64,000 bases of DNA from an uncultured Rothia sp. (GCF_916715725.1 NZ_CAKAPD010000007.1:51961-115960); one strand, 5' to 3'. Counted from the first letter of the stretch, positions 52,553 through 62,232 are shown. Numbers and translations: made by a program. Notes: generated by a model from the letters alone, not told the origin.

Positions 52553-52744
52553 CTTGATATGTTGTGCGTGTTCTACCCGAGCGCGCTCTAACCGCTGTCT
52601 AGTTGCAGGACGTTAAGGCGGTCTAGAGTACGGGCAGAACGGGCGGCAGCTCGGTCCTCACCCGGGTGTTCGTCATGCACGTAAGTAAAAGGCGCGATAC
52701 CCAACTAAGCGCCGTATGTACATTTCGAGACAAAGGCCAATATT
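52553..52744 (+). promoter_or_regulatory. Structured leader of rplM-rpsI
   Basis: GTTCTACCCG (52570-52579) pairs with CGGGCAGAAC (52631-52640) at nine of ten positions. Inside, CTCTAACCGC (52586-52595) pairs with GCGGTCTAGAG (52618-52628) with one bulge. A later hairpin, GGCGC with GCGCC, precedes the start. The nested fold suggests a regulatory leader; no known family was assigned. Confidence 0.5.
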
Positions 52745-53188
52745 TTGCGCACTTATACTCCCAAGCCCGGCGAAGTCGAGCGCCAGTGGCACGTCATTGA
52801 CGCCACCGACGTCGTTCTCGGCCGCCTCGCAAGCCAGACCGCTATCCTGCTGCGCGGTAAGCACAAGCCGACTTTTGCTCCCCACGTTGACACCGGTGAC
52901 TTCGTTATCATCGTGAACGCTGAGAAGGTCGCCCTGACCGGTGCAAAGCTCGAGCAGAAGCGTGCATACCGCCACTCGGGTTACCCCGGCGGTCTGAAGT
53001 CCGTGAACTACGCAGAGCTGCTTGAGACCAACCCCGTCCGCGCGGTTGAGAAGGCTGTTAAGGGCATGCTGCCCAAGAACAAGCTTGCTGCACAGCAGCT
53101 CAAGAAGCTGAAGGTCTACGCTGGCCCCGAGCACCCGCACGCGGCACAGCAGCCCAAGACCTACGAATTCAACCAGGTCGCCCAGTAA
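52745..53188 (+). CDS. rplM: 50S ribosomal protein L13
   Basis: L13 has 147 residues with a TTG start ([19 protein letters not shown]), AAAGG nearby. It shows [20 protein letters not shown] and [12 protein letters not shown]. Operon with rpsI. Confidence 0.97.
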   Translation: MRTYTPKPGEVERQWHVIDATDVVLGRLASQTAILLRGKHKPTFAPHVDTGDFVIIVNAEKVALTGAKLEQKRAYRHSGYPGGLKSVNYAELLETNPVRAVEKAVKGMLPKNKLAAQQLKKLKVYAGPEHPHAAQQPKTYEFNQVAQ

Positions 53189-53220
53189 TTCGGGCCTACG
53201 AAGAAACAATAGGAGAAATC

Positions 53221-53712
53221 GTGGCTCAGAACGAAGAGCAGATCGTAGTCGAGGAAGAGCTGACCAGCTACACCTCGGAGTCCGCTGCCCCCGCAGCGGC
53301 TAAGGCAGCACGTCCGGCACTGACCGTTGCAGGCGCAGCAGTTGGTCGCCGCAAGGAAGCAGTGGCACGCGTTCGCGTTGTGCCCGGTTCCGGCAACTGG
53401 ACCATCAACGGCCGTAGCCTGGAAGACTACTTCCCCAACAAGCTGCACCAGCAGGACGTCAACCAGCCCTTCAAGCTCCTCGAGCTTGAGGGTGCATACG
53501 ACGTCATCGCACGCATCAACGGTGGTGGCCCCTCCGGTCAGGCAGGTGCTCTGCGCCTGGGTATCGCTCGTGCACTGAACGAGATCGACCGCGAGAACAA
53601 CCGCCCCGCACTGAAGAAGGCTGGCTACCTGACCCGTGACGCACGCGTCATCGAGCGTAAGAAGGCTGGTCTTAAGAAGGCACGCAAGGCTTCGCAGTTC
53701 TCCAAGCGTTAA
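53221..53712 (+). CDS. rpsI: 30S ribosomal protein S9
   Basis: S9 has 163 residues and a GTG start after AGGAGAAATC. An acidic N-terminal extension of about 35 residues precedes the core ([17 protein letters not shown]). The C-terminal SKR tail reaches the P-site tRNA. Follows rplM. Confidence 0.97.
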   Translation: MAQNEEQIVVEEELTSYTSESAAPAAAKAARPALTVAGAAVGRRKEAVARVRVVPGSGNWTINGRSLEDYFPNKLHQQDVNQPFKLLELEGAYDVIARINGGGPSGQAGALRLGIARALNEIDRENNRPALKKAGYLTRDARVIERKKAGLKKARKASQFSKR

Positions 53713-53734
53713 TCGCTGGTTTTCACGAAGCGTT

Positions 53735-53772
53735 ACGCCCCGCTTCTCCCTCGGGAGAATCGGGGCGTTTTG
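53735..53772 (+). terminator. Intrinsic terminator after rpsI
   Basis: ACGCCCCG (53735-53742) pairs with CGGGGCGT (53761-53768); the inner TTCTCCC with GGGAGAA extends it, and TTTG follows. Confidence 0.85.
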
Positions 53773-53892
53773 CGTATCTACTCACCGTGAGCGTTACAAG
53801 GTTATAGGGTGCATGTAACTGTTACGTTTGTTCATCGAAGAGCACACCGGTAGAGTTAAAGAGTCAAAGCAGACAGGAAGAAAAGAGTACTC

Positions 53893-54957
53893 ATGGCAGA
53901 GCAGAATCCCTCCACCCAGCCCGAAGAGAAGGCTGTGGAGGCTCCTCAGACTGAAGCCCACCAGCACACCGCTGAAGGCGCACACGCACACACCGGTTTT
54001 GAGAAGAAACAAGCCATTAAGGAAGCCCTGAAGCCCCAGGCACGCCGCACCTCCGTCGTTGAAGACTACTCGGCAGAGCTGGACGAAATGGCTTCCCTTA
54101 CCCGTGCCCTCGGCGGTAAGAAGGACGACGAAACCTCGCAGGCATGGAAGAAGGGTTACCCCTACGACACCAAGCTCAGCCGCAAGGCATACGAGAAGGA
54201 AAAGCGCGCCCTGCAGATCGAGCTGCTGAAGTTGCAGCTCTGGGCTAAGTCCACCGGTCAGAAGATCCTCATCATCTTCGAGGGTCGTGACGCAGCAGGT
54301 AAGGGTGGCTCCATTAAGCGCTTCACCGAGCACCTGAACCCCCGTGGCGCTCGCGTTGTGGCACTGGAGAAGCCGACCGATATCGAGCAGACCCAGTGGT
54401 ACTTCCAGCGCTACATCAAGCACCTGCCCTCCGGCGGCGAAATCGTCCTGATGGACCGTTCCTGGTACAACCGTGCCGGTGTTGAGCGCGTTATGGGCTA
54501 CTGCACCCAGGCACAGTACTTCGAGTTCATGCGCGAAGTTCCGGACCTGGAGCGCATGCTGGTGAACTCCGGTATCCACATCATCAAGTTCTGGTTCTCC
54601 GTCACCCGCGAAGAGCAGCTCGCACGCTTCACCTCCCGCCGTACCGACCCGGTCCGCCAGTGGAAGCTTTCCCCCACCGACCTGGCATCCCTGGACAAGT
54701 GGGACGACTACACCGCGGCGAAGGAAGCAATGTTCTTCTATACCCACACCGGTGACGCCCCCTGGACCGTTATCAAGTCCAACGACAAGAAGCGCGCACG
54801 CCTGGAAGCAATGCGTTACGTGCTCTCCCAGTTCGACTACCCCTCCAAGGATGAGGCAGTTGTCGGCGAGCTCGATTCGCTGATTGTTCGCTCCGCATCT
54901 GACGTCTTCGAGGACGAGTCCGGCGACTCTCCCGACGGTTTCCCGGTCGTTAAGTAA
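53893..54957 (+). CDS. ppk2: Polyphosphate kinase 2 family protein
   Basis: The protein has 354 residues. It probably transfers phosphate between polyphosphate and nucleotides. Walker A is GRDAAGKGGS, near residues 134-143; the Walker B/lid part is LMDRSWYNRAGVERVMGYC, and the motif WKLSPTDLASLDKWDDYTAAKE is typical. The first 50 residues are acidic and contain several His (AHQHTAEGAHAHTG). Substrate class (ADP, GDP or AMP type) is not determined. It has its own terminator. Confidence 0.92.
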   Translation: MAEQNPSTQPEEKAVEAPQTEAHQHTAEGAHAHTGFEKKQAIKEALKPQARRTSVVEDYSAELDEMASLTRALGGKKDDETSQAWKKGYPYDTKLSRKAYEKEKRALQIELLKLQLWAKSTGQKILIIFEGRDAAGKGGSIKRFTEHLNPRGARVVALEKPTDIEQTQWYFQRYIKHLPSGGEIVLMDRSWYNRAGVERVMGYCTQAQYFEFMREVPDLERMLVNSGIHIIKFWFSVTREEQLARFTSRRTDPVRQWKLSPTDLASLDKWDDYTAAKEAMFFYTHTGDAPWTVIKSNDKKRARLEAMRYVLSQFDYPSKDEAVVGELDSLIVRSASDVFEDESGDSPDGFPVVK

Positions 54958-55026
54958 GCGTTGATAGGTAGGGGCGAGCAACAACTCAACCCTGTGGCGA
55001 TATAACCGCCAAACAGCGTGCACTAT

Positions 55027-55078
55027 AAAGGCGCCTGCTTCTCTTTTCCCGCTCTGGGAACGGAGAGCAGGCGCCTTT
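55027..55078 (+). terminator. Intrinsic terminator after ppk2
   Basis: AAAGGCGCCTGCT pairs with AGCAGGCGCCTTT, 13 bp, extended by inner CTC with GAG. Confidence 0.88.
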
Positions 55079-55187
55079 ACGCGTCTACAGAAACATTAGC
55101 TATGAAGCACATATGTAGCCGCTGAAAATCACTTTCTGATTCTGAAGAAAATGCAGTGTATACGCCTGAGGAGAGTTATGCGCATCG

Positions 55188-55193
55188 TAAAAT
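55188..55193 (+). promoter_or_regulatory. -10 element placing glmM as a leaderless transcript
   Basis: TAAAAT ends six bases before the GTG start at 55200. No ribosome site with usable spacing is present, so the transcript may begin at the start codon. Confidence 0.5.
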
Positions 55194-55199
55194 AAAAGG

Positions 55200-56558
55200 G
55201 TGACTGAACGACTTTTTGGAACCGACGGCGTACGCGGTCTGGCAAACGATGTAATTACTCCCGCCCTGGCTATGGAGCTCGCGCAGGCGGCTTCTATTGT
55301 TCTGGGCTTTGACACGGTAGAAGAGGGCGTACGCCCCCGTGCCGTGATCGCAAATGACTCCCGATCCTCTGCAGACTTTATTGTCTCTGCGATGAAGGCT
55401 GGCTTCGCTAGCTCAGGCGTTGACGTGCTGGACGCAGGTATCGTCCCCACCCCCGCAGCAGCGTACCTGGTGGCTCACACCGGAGCTGACTTCGGCGTGA
55501 TGATTTCTGCATCGCACAACCCCGCAGCGGACAACGGTATTAAGTTCCTGGCACGTGGTGGTCAGAAGCTGGAAGACTCCGTTGAGGACGCTATTGAGCG
55601 CGTCTACCGCGAGAAGTCCTTCCGCTACCCGACTGGTGGTGCTGTAGGTACCGTCAAGCCCCTGGAAAACGGTACCGAGGCTTACGTGAAGCACCTGGTC
55701 TCCACCCTGCCCGAGGGTAAGCCCCTCGCTGGCAAGAAGATTGTTCTGGACTGCGCAAACGGTGCAGCATACGCGGCGTCCCCGGCAGCTTTCGAGGCGC
55801 TGGGCGCAGAGGTCATCGCACTGGCTGTGGAGCCCAACGGCACCAACATCAACGACGGCGTGGGCTCCACCCACCCCGAGAAGCTGCAGGCAGCAGTGGT
55901 TGAGCACGGTGCAGACCTCGGTATCGCACACGACGGCGACTCTGACCGCTGCCAGGCAGTTGACGAGAAGGGCAACCTGGTAGACGGCGACCAGATTATG
56001 GCTATCCTGGCTGTTGCCGCTAAACGCGAAGGCAAGCTCGCAAAGGACACCCTCGTCGCAACCGTGATGAGCAGCCTGGGCCTGGAACTGTACCTGCGTG
56101 AGCACGGCATTACCCTCGGCCGTACCGCTGTTGGCGACCGCTACGTCCTCGAGTCCATGCGCGAGCACGGCTACAACCTCGGCGGCGAGCAGTCCGGCCA
56201 CGTCATCATGAGCGACTACGCAACCACCGGTGACGGCGTGCTGACCGGCATCCAGCTGGCCGCAGAGGTGGCTCGTAGCGGTCAGACTCTCTCCGAGCTG
56301 GCATCCCGCATGCAGCCCACCCCGCAGCGCCTGATCAATGTCAAGGGCGTTGACCGTGCGGCGGTCAAGACCAACGAGGCGCTCGCTACCGCTGTGAGCG
56401 AGGCTGAAGGCGTACTGGGTGAGAGCGGCCGCGTGCTGCTGCGTGCATCCGGCACCGAGCCTCTGGTGCGCGTGATGGTTGAGGCTGCAACCCAGGAGCA
56501 GGCTGACGAAGTTGCTCAGCAGCTGGCTGACGTTGTGGCTAAGGAACTGGCACTCTAA
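55200..56558 (+). CDS. glmM: Phosphoglucosamine mutase
   Basis: The enzyme has 452 residues and a GTG start. It converts glucosamine-6-phosphate to glucosamine-1-phosphate for UDP-GlcNAc and cell wall synthesis. Motifs are [14 protein letters not shown] (phosphoserine loop), [10 protein letters not shown] (metal loop), GGEQSGHVI (sugar binding) and [13 protein letters not shown] (phosphate binding). glmS, which makes its substrate, lies 3 kb downstream. The gene appears leaderless. Confidence 0.97.
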   Translation: MTERLFGTDGVRGLANDVITPALAMELAQAASIVLGFDTVEEGVRPRAVIANDSRSSADFIVSAMKAGFASSGVDVLDAGIVPTPAAAYLVAHTGADFGVMISASHNPAADNGIKFLARGGQKLEDSVEDAIERVYREKSFRYPTGGAVGTVKPLENGTEAYVKHLVSTLPEGKPLAGKKIVLDCANGAAYAASPAAFEALGAEVIALAVEPNGTNINDGVGSTHPEKLQAAVVEHGADLGIAHDGDSDRCQAVDEKGNLVDGDQIMAILAVAAKREGKLAKDTLVATVMSSLGLELYLREHGITLGRTAVGDRYVLESMREHGYNLGGEQSGHVIMSDYATTGDGVLTGIQLAAEVARSGQTLSELASRMQPTPQRLINVKGVDRAAVKTNEALATAVSEAEGVLGESGRVLLRASGTEPLVRVMVEAATQEQADEVAQQLADVVAKELAL

Positions 56559-56599
56559 ACGTATTCTTCCGGTGCGAAGACCGCAGTGGAGGATAGAGA

Positions 56600-56637
56600 A
56601 AGGGTTGGGAAGGTAACACCTGCCCAGCCCTTCTTCG
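56600..56637 (+). terminator. Intrinsic terminator after glmM
   Basis: AAGGGTTGGG (56600-56609) pairs with CCCAGCCCTT (56623-56632) with one G-U pair, followed by CTTCG. Confidence 0.7.
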
Positions 56638-56673
56638 TTATCTTGGGCGGGGGAGGGGGATGAGGATACGGAA

Positions 56674-56704
56674 AACCCCCGTATCCACAGGGGATACGGG
56701 GGTT
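56674..56704. terminator. Bidirectional terminator between glmM and mscL
   Basis: AACCCCCGTATCC pairs with GGATACGGGGGTT, 13 bp, small loop. It lies between convergent genes and has A or T runs on the relevant sides. Confidence 0.8.
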
Positions 56705-56732
56705 CGAAAGTTAGTGTTAGAGAGCAGAGAAA

Positions 56733-57107
56733 TTACTTCTTTGCCAGAGCGTCGCGGATCTCCTTGAGGAGTGCAATCTCGGTCTCTTCCTCTTCTTCCT
56801 CTTCCTCAGCCTTGTTCTTTGCTGCCAGCTCGGTCAGTTTCTGAACGGGCAGAACAACTGCGAAGTACACAGCAGCTGCGATTAGGATGAAGTTAACAAC
56901 AGCGGTCAGGAACACGCCAACCTTGATCTGGTCAAAGACCAGGAACTCGTCGAAGTTGGGGGACTTCACCAGCATCGAGATGGCGGGCATCAGGACGGAC
57001 TGGACGAGTGCGTTCACCACAGCGGTGAAGGCGGTACCCATGATCAGACCAACTGCGAGGTCGATGACGTTACCGCGGATCAGAAAATCTTTAAAACCCT
57101 TAAGCAT
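56733..57107 (-). CDS. mscL: Large-conductance mechanosensitive channel
   Basis: MscL has 124 residues: N-terminal MLKGFKDFLIRGNVIDLAVGL, two membrane helices, a short periplasmic loop (KSPNFDEF) and an acidic C-terminal helix with a run of eight or so Glu residues. It protects against hypo-osmotic burst. Its 292-base upstream gap (57108-57399) is AT-rich, and I see no clear promoter there. Confidence 0.95.
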   Translation of the reverse strand: MLKGFKDFLIRGNVIDLAVGLIMGTAFTAVVNALVQSVLMPAISMLVKSPNFDEFLVFDQIKVGVFLTAVVNFILIAAAVYFAVVLPVQKLTELAAKNKAEEEEEEEETEIALLKEIRDALAKK

Positions 57108-57399
57108 GAGATATAGAATAGCGCCTTTTCAGCTCAGAAAATGCCATATTCTGAGAAAATTTTCGTTGTAAAGCATGTGTTTTTCTTCACAGTGGTTCTG
57201 TGGCACCCAATACTTAAGGTCTAGGTCACATAAAGGTGAGTAAAAATCTCTGAAACCTACGAAAAACCGCGGATTTACAAGGTGCGTACGCAAAAAAATA
57301 TGCATCTACTGTGCCTATTTATTTCCGGCACAGAATCTAGAAAGACGATACACATCACCACTCGGCGCACCTGGCAAAGCCGAAAGCTTAGCCCAGAGC

Positions 57400-58326
57400 C
57401 TAGTTCGCACTTGCATAATCGGGCGCCGCACCCGTACCGATAAACTCCTCAAAAGTCTTCGCACCCGAAGACACATACTCCTGAGCAATCTGCACACCCA
57501 CATAACGGTAATGCCATGGCTCAAAACGATAGCCAGTCACTGACTGACGGCCATCAGGGAAACGCAAAATATATCCGTAACGCGGAGCATTCTTCGCCAA
57601 CCACTGGCCAGCCAGCGTATCGCGGTAACACTCCTCCAGGCGGCACCCCTCAGGAGAAGCGAAATCAATCGCCAAACCTGTCTGATGTTCCGAATAGCCG
57701 GGACGAGCCGACAGTTGGTCCGCCACCTGCTGACCGTTCACCGAAACCCAATACTGATAGGTCTGCTGCTGCACCGCATACGAACGATACGCGCTAGACA
57801 CAAGCAGAGTCACGCCGTCGGTCGCCGCCGCATCAATCATCGAATCCGCCGCCTTTGCCGCCTCAGCGCGCAATTGATGACCGTAGAACTCCACCAGATC
57901 ACTCGGCTCCCAATCCAGCTGCGCAAAGGGACGCATCTTATTCACAAGACAACGCAGCGAGTCCGGCTGAGCCTCAACACTCGGCTGAGCGGGAGCAAGC
58001 GTTGCCGACCCCGAGGCGCTAGCAGACGCCGAAGCGCTCGCAGAAGCGGTGGGGGAGGGAACAGTCGAAGAGGCAACACTGGTGGGAGAAGGGATACCAG
58101 AAGCCGAAGCGCTTGCCGCCGAGGGCGAGGAGGCAGCTGAGGAAGAAGCTGCAGAAGATGCAGAAGAAGCTGACGGCGAAGAAGAAGCACCCTGACCCTG
58201 CGAACCACAGGCCGCCAAAAAAGCGGTACCGCCAACGCCCAAAGCGGCGCCCAAAAGAGTGCGGCGGTTCACCACAGAATTTTCACAAGAGGCCTGAGAA
58301 TCGGATGTGCGGTGCGGGGAATTCAC
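57400..58326 (-). CDS. D-alanyl-D-alanine carboxypeptidase (VanY/DdlY family) lipoprotein
   Basis: The protein has 308 residues from the GTG at 58326 (AGGAG upstream on the minus strand). The N-terminus has a twin-arginine-like signal (NRRTLLGAALGVGG) ending in the lipobox LAAC, so Cys near residue 40 is probably lipidated. A Ser/Ala/Pro-rich linker of about 80 residues follows. The peptidase domain carries SAYR (near 178), the zinc motif SEHQTGLAID (near 212) and EPWHYRY (near 269), all intact. Probably trims D-Ala from wall peptides. A Tat-type signal for a zinc lipoprotein is less common. Confidence 0.85.
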   Translation of the reverse strand: MNSPHRTSDSQASCENSVVNRRTLLGAALGVGGTAFLAACGSQGQGASSSPSASSASSAASSSAASSPSAASASASGIPSPTSVASSTVPSPTASASASASASASGSATLAPAQPSVEAQPDSLRCLVNKMRPFAQLDWEPSDLVEFYGHQLRAEAAKAADSMIDAAATDGVTLLVSSAYRSYAVQQQTYQYWVSVNGQQVADQLSARPGYSEHQTGLAIDFASPEGCRLEECYRDTLAGQWLAKNAPRYGYILRFPDGRQSVTGYRFEPWHYRYVGVQIAQEYVSSGAKTFEEFIGTGAAPDYASAN

Positions 58327-58361
58327 AATAACTCCTAATCGTGCTGCGTAACGGTGCATAC

Positions 58362-58414
58362 AAAAAGCGCCGGAAGCCTAAACCCACCCCGCGAGGGAGT
58401 GGAGCCTCCGGCGC
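58362..58414 (-). terminator. Terminator of coaA (minus strand)
   Basis: On the minus strand GCGCCGGAGG pairs with CTTCCGGCGC and TTTTTG follows. It lies between coaA and the carboxypeptidase gene. Confidence 0.8.
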
Positions 58415-58492
58415 CTTCTTCTAGAATGCACCACAAATGCGTGACACGAGTGGCTAAAAGTCGCACACGAACACTAAAAGCCCAAAAAGCCT

Positions 58493-59449
58493 CTAATTCT
58501 TACGCAGAAGAACCTGCTCCACGGTATGCTCGGCACCCTTCTGCAGAATCAAATGCGCACGAGCACGAGTCGGCAAAACATTCTGCACCAGGTTCGGCTC
58601 ATTCACGCTCTTCCAAATGCCGGTCGCAACCTCAACCGCCTGCTCATCGCTCAGCTCCGCATAACGCTTGAAATAGGACTCCGGATTAGCAAAAGCCGAG
58701 GAACGCAGCGTCAAGAAACGATTTACATACCAGCGCTCAATATCCTCAGTGCGGGCATCCACATAAATAGAGAAATCAAAGAAATCACTCAGTGTCAGAT
58801 CGGAAGTCTCCGGACCCTCAGCCTGAGAAGGCGCCAAAACATTCAAACCCTCAAGAATCAGAACATCCGGTGCCGTGACCTCAATATGCTCATCCGGCAT
58901 GATGTCGTAATACAGGTGCGAATACTTAGGCGCCACCACACGCTCAGCACCAGACTTCACCTGAGACACAAAATTCAACAGAGCACGGCGATCATACGAC
59001 TCAGGAAAACCCTTACGGTGCATAATGCCGCGACGCTGAAGCTCAGCATTCGGGTATAGAAAACCATCCGTAGTCACCAGCTGAACCTTCGGAGTAGAAG
59101 GCCAACGACTCAAAAGAGCCTGCAAAATACGAGCCGTCGTCGACTTACCCACCGCAACAGAACCCGCCACACCAATAATGAACGGCACGCGCCGCTGAGA
59201 CACATGCAGAAAATCATTCGTCATATGGTTCAGCGAAGACGCAGCCGTCACATACAGATTCAGAAGACGAGAAACAGGTAGATAAATACGCTGCACCTCC
59301 TCAAGGTCGACAGTTTCACCCAGACCTCGAAGAGACTCAATCTCCTCAGCGCTGAGGGGGACAGAAATCTCATCGGCTAGGTGCGACCAACGGGAACGGT
59401 CAAGATGCATGAAACGGTCATCGCCAGAAAAATACGGTGCGGTGCTCAT
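58493..59449 (-). CDS. coaA: Pantothenate kinase (type I)
   Basis: The enzyme has 318 residues and makes phosphopantothenate, the committed step of coenzyme A synthesis. The P-loop GSVAVGKST is at residues 96-104; TDGFLYPN, then RKGFPESYD and [12 protein letters not shown] follow in the usual order. A likely -10 (TACACT at 59457-59462, minus strand) lies seven bases before the ATG, and no ribosome site is present, so it may be leaderless. Divergent from glmS. Confidence 0.95.
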   Translation of the reverse strand: MSTAPYFSGDDRFMHLDRSRWSHLADEISVPLSAEEIESLRGLGETVDLEEVQRIYLPVSRLLNLYVTAASSLNHMTNDFLHVSQRRVPFIIGVAGSVAVGKSTTARILQALLSRWPSTPKVQLVTTDGFLYPNAELQRRGIMHRKGFPESYDRRALLNFVSQVKSGAERVVAPKYSHLYYDIMPDEHIEVTAPDVLILEGLNVLAPSQAEGPETSDLTLSDFFDFSIYVDARTEDIERWYVNRFLTLRSSAFANPESYFKRYAELSDEQAVEVATGIWKSVNEPNLVQNVLPTRARAHLILQKGAEHTVEQVLLRKN

Positions 59450-59456
59450 TTATCTA

Positions 59457-59462
59457 AGTGTA
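59457..59462 (-). promoter_or_regulatory. -10 element for coaA (leaderless type)
   Basis: TACACT on the minus strand ends seven bases before the coaA ATG. Confidence 0.4.
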
Positions 59463-59621
59463 CGAACTTTCAGTCCGCGGGGAAAATACCTATCCTCACG
59501 GTTTGTCCGAAGAAATAAATTTATGGAAAGAAAAGGGCAAAACCCGAAAAAGCTAGGAAAGCCACATTAAACGTGATGCATAACGGTATTTCACCGTGCG
59601 CATATTCGGATACTTGTGGGA

Positions 59622-59627
59622 TAAACT
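59622..59627 (+). promoter_or_regulatory. -10 element for glmS (leaderless type)
   Basis: TAAACT ends six bases before the glmS ATG (59634). No Shine-Dalgarno sequence with usable spacing is present. Confidence 0.5.
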
Positions 59628-59633
59628 TATAGC

Positions 59634-61517
59634 ATGTGTGGAATCGTAGGATATGTAGGTCTGGACACTGCTCCGGACGGTAACAAGTTTGATCACAACG
59701 CGTACGATGTGGTCCTCGAAGGTCTGCGCCGCCAGGAATACCGCGGCTATGACTCTGCTGGCGTGGCAGTTGTAAGCCCCGACGGCATCGTATTCCGTAA
59801 GAAGGCAGGCAAGCTCCTGAACCTTGAGAACGAGGTCAAGGAACACCCCCTGCCGGACTCCCAGATTGGTATCGGTCACACCCGTTGGGCAACCCACGGT
59901 GGACCCACTGACAACAACGCTCACCCCCACGTTGTCGACAACGGCCGCCTCGCCGTCGTACACAACGGTATTATTGAAAACTTCGCAGAACTGCGTGCTG
60001 AACTGCTCGCCGAAGGCGTAGAGTTCGCATCTCAGACCGACACCGAGGTAGCTGCAGCAACCATCGCAAGCATCTACAACAAGCTCGGCACCGGTGACCT
60101 CACCGAGGCAGTACGCGTAGCATCCAACCGCCTCGAAGGTGCATTCACCATCCTGGCAATCCACGCCGACCACCCGGACCGCGTTGTGGCAACCCGCCGC
60201 AACTCCCCGCTGGTCATCGGCCTGGGCGAAAACGAGAACTTCCTCGGCTCTGACGTTTCCGCGTTCATTGATTACACCAAGGAAGCCGTTGAAATGGGTC
60301 AGGACCAGATCGTGACCATCACCGGCACCGACTACTCCATCATCGACTTCGAAGGCAACCCCGCAGAGGGCAAGCCTTTCCACATCGAGTGGGACGCAGC
60401 AGCAGCCGAAAAGGGCGGCTACAACTCCTTCATGGAGAAGGAAATCCACGAGCAGCCCGCAGCTGTTGAGCAGACCCTCATGGGCCGCCTCGACGAGAAC
60501 GGCAACCTGACCCTCGACGAGCTGAACATCGACGACTCGGTGCTTCGCTCGATTGACAAGATCATCGTCGTCGCATGTGGTACCGCAGCATACGCAGGCC
60601 AGGTGGCACGCTACGCCATCGAGCACTGGTGCCGCATCCCCACCGAGGTTGAGCTCGCACACGAGTTCCGCTACCGCGACCCCATCGTGAACGAGAAGAC
60701 CCTCATCGTGGCGCTCTCGCAGTCCGGTGAAACCATGGACACCCTGATGGCTGTGCGTCACGCACGCGAACAGGGCGCAAAGGTTATCTCCATCTGCAAC
60801 ACCCACGGCTCGACCCTGCCCCGCGAATCCGACGCTGCGCTGTACACCCACGCAGGCCCCGAAATCGCAGTGGCATCCACCAAGGCATTCCTGGCACAGA
60901 TCACCGCAGCATACCTGCTCGGCCTGTACCTGGCACAGCTGCGCGGCAACAAGTACAAGGACGAAATCGCTTCGATCCTCGCCGAGCTGCAGAACATGCC
61001 CGCAAAGATTCAGAAGGTCATCGACAACGACACCCAGGTCAAGGAACTGGGCGTCGAAATGAAGGATGCATCCTCCGTGATCTTCCTCGGCCGCCACGTG
61101 GGCTTCCCCGTCGCAATGGAAGGCGCGCTCAAGCTCAAGGAAATCACCTACATCCACGCTGAAGGCTTCGCAGCAGGCGAGCTCAAGCACGGCCCCATCG
61201 CACTGATCGATGAAGGCCAGCCGGTCATCGTAGTGGTTCCCTCCGCAAACGGTCGCGACTCCCTGCACGGCAAGGTCGTCTCCAACATCCAGGAAGTGCG
61301 CGCACGCGGCGCCTTCACCATCGTCATCGCCGAGGAAGGCGACGAGGCAGTCAAGCCCTACGCAGACCGCCTCATCACCGTCCCGGCATGCCCCTCGCTG
61401 CTGCAGCCTCTGCTGGCGACCGTACCCCTGCAGATCTTCGCATGCGCACTGGCAGAAGCTAAGGGCCTGGACGTTGACCAGCCGCGTAACCTCGCAAAGT
61501 CCGTGACCGTGGAGTAA
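59634..61517 (+). CDS. glmS: Glutamine-fructose-6-phosphate aminotransferase (isomerising)
   Basis: The enzyme has 627 residues and makes glucosamine-6-phosphate. Cys2 is the glutaminase nucleophile (MCGIVGYVG); the RGYDSAG and GHTRWATHG motifs follow. Two SIS domains begin near residue 310 (IIVVACGTAAYAGQ) and end in DQPRNLAKSVTVE. It supplies GlmM. No glmS ribozyme, the Firmicutes control element, is visible in its short upstream region. Confidence 0.97.
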   Translation: MCGIVGYVGLDTAPDGNKFDHNAYDVVLEGLRRQEYRGYDSAGVAVVSPDGIVFRKKAGKLLNLENEVKEHPLPDSQIGIGHTRWATHGGPTDNNAHPHVVDNGRLAVVHNGIIENFAELRAELLAEGVEFASQTDTEVAAATIASIYNKLGTGDLTEAVRVASNRLEGAFTILAIHADHPDRVVATRRNSPLVIGLGENENFLGSDVSAFIDYTKEAVEMGQDQIVTITGTDYSIIDFEGNPAEGKPFHIEWDAAAAEKGGYNSFMEKEIHEQPAAVEQTLMGRLDENGNLTLDELNIDDSVLRSIDKIIVVACGTAAYAGQVARYAIEHWCRIPTEVELAHEFRYRDPIVNEKTLIVALSQSGETMDTLMAVRHAREQGAKVISICNTHGSTLPRESDAALYTHAGPEIAVASTKAFLAQITAAYLLGLYLAQLRGNKYKDEIASILAELQNMPAKIQKVIDNDTQVKELGVEMKDASSVIFLGRHVGFPVAMEGALKLKEITYIHAEGFAAGELKHGPIALIDEGQPVIVVVPSANGRDSLHGKVVSNIQEVRARGAFTIVIAEEGDEAVKPYADRLITVPACPSLLQPLLATVPLQIFACALAEAKGLDVDQPRNLAKSVTVE

Positions 61518-61561
61518 TCCTTCTGAAGTAACCTCCTCGGAAATCGCCTCAGCGATAACGA

Positions 61562-61608
61562 AAGGGCGGTGGTTGAGTTCTTAGAGAACTCGACCACCGC
61601 CCTTGTCG
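61562..61608 (+). terminator. Intrinsic terminator after glmS
   Basis: AAGGGCGGTGGT pairs with ACCACCGCCCTT, extended by an inner GAGTTCT with AGAACTC; GTCGTT follows. Confidence 0.82.
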
Positions 61609-61785
61609 TTTAACCACTCGGTTATTCATGGATGGTCCAACAAAAATAGGACACTGTGAAACAGGCATCAACCGGGCGTCATATTTGACGGTAAACCGCC
61701 CAAAAGAAACGAATCTCGCTAGACTTAAAACAAGAGAAACCGCAAACAGGACGCGGCACCACCCCTAGCGCAGAAGGTGAAGCTC

Positions 61786-62232
61786 ATGATCATGGGAATC
61801 GGCGTAGATACCGTCAACATCGAACGATTCGAACGAATCGTCACCGAAACACCAGCCTTCGTTCGCCGCGTCTTTACCCCCAACGAACGCACCCGGAACG
61901 TGCGCTCCCAAGCCGTACGATTTGCTGCCAAAGAAGCCGTCGCAAAAGTACTCGGAGCACCCGCCGGACTCAACTGGCAAGACTGCGAAGTCGCCACCGC
62001 CGAAAGCGGTCAGCCCTACCTCATCATTCAGGGCACCATCGCCCGCCGAGCCAAAGAACTTGGCATCAACCGCATTCACCTCTCGCTGACCCACGACGAA
62101 CCCATGGCCATCGCCATTGCAACCGCCGAATACCTCAGCGATGCAGAACTGGCGCACCTGCAAAAGTTCAACCCCGAAAGCTACCGACTCAGCGTCATCG
62201 CCGGTGAAAATGCCGACGACACCGACGACTAA
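61786..62232 (+). CDS. acpS: Holo-[acyl-carrier-protein] synthase
   Basis: The enzyme has 148 residues from the ATG at 61786 (AGAAGG eight bases upstream); an in-frame GTG at 61777 is too close to that site. It transfers phosphopantetheine from CoA to acyl carrier protein. GIGVDTVNIERFE carries the metal-binding Asp; RFAAKEAVAKVLG is the second signature. The upstream gene coaA is in the CoA pathway. It probably forms an operon with nnrDE. Confidence 0.94.
   Translation: MIMGIGVDTVNIERFERIVTETPAFVRRVFTPNERTRNVRSQAVRFAAKEAVAKVLGAPAGLNWQDCEVATAESGQPYLIIQGTIARRAKELGINRIHLSLTHDEPMAIAIATAEYLSDAELAHLQKFNPESYRLSVIAGENADDTDD

Noticed and set aside
55175..55195. Sequence resembling the XerC half of a dif site (TGCGCATAA on the minus strand)
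   Set aside because: The matching XerD half is absent, so it is not a convincing dif site despite lying near the composition switch.
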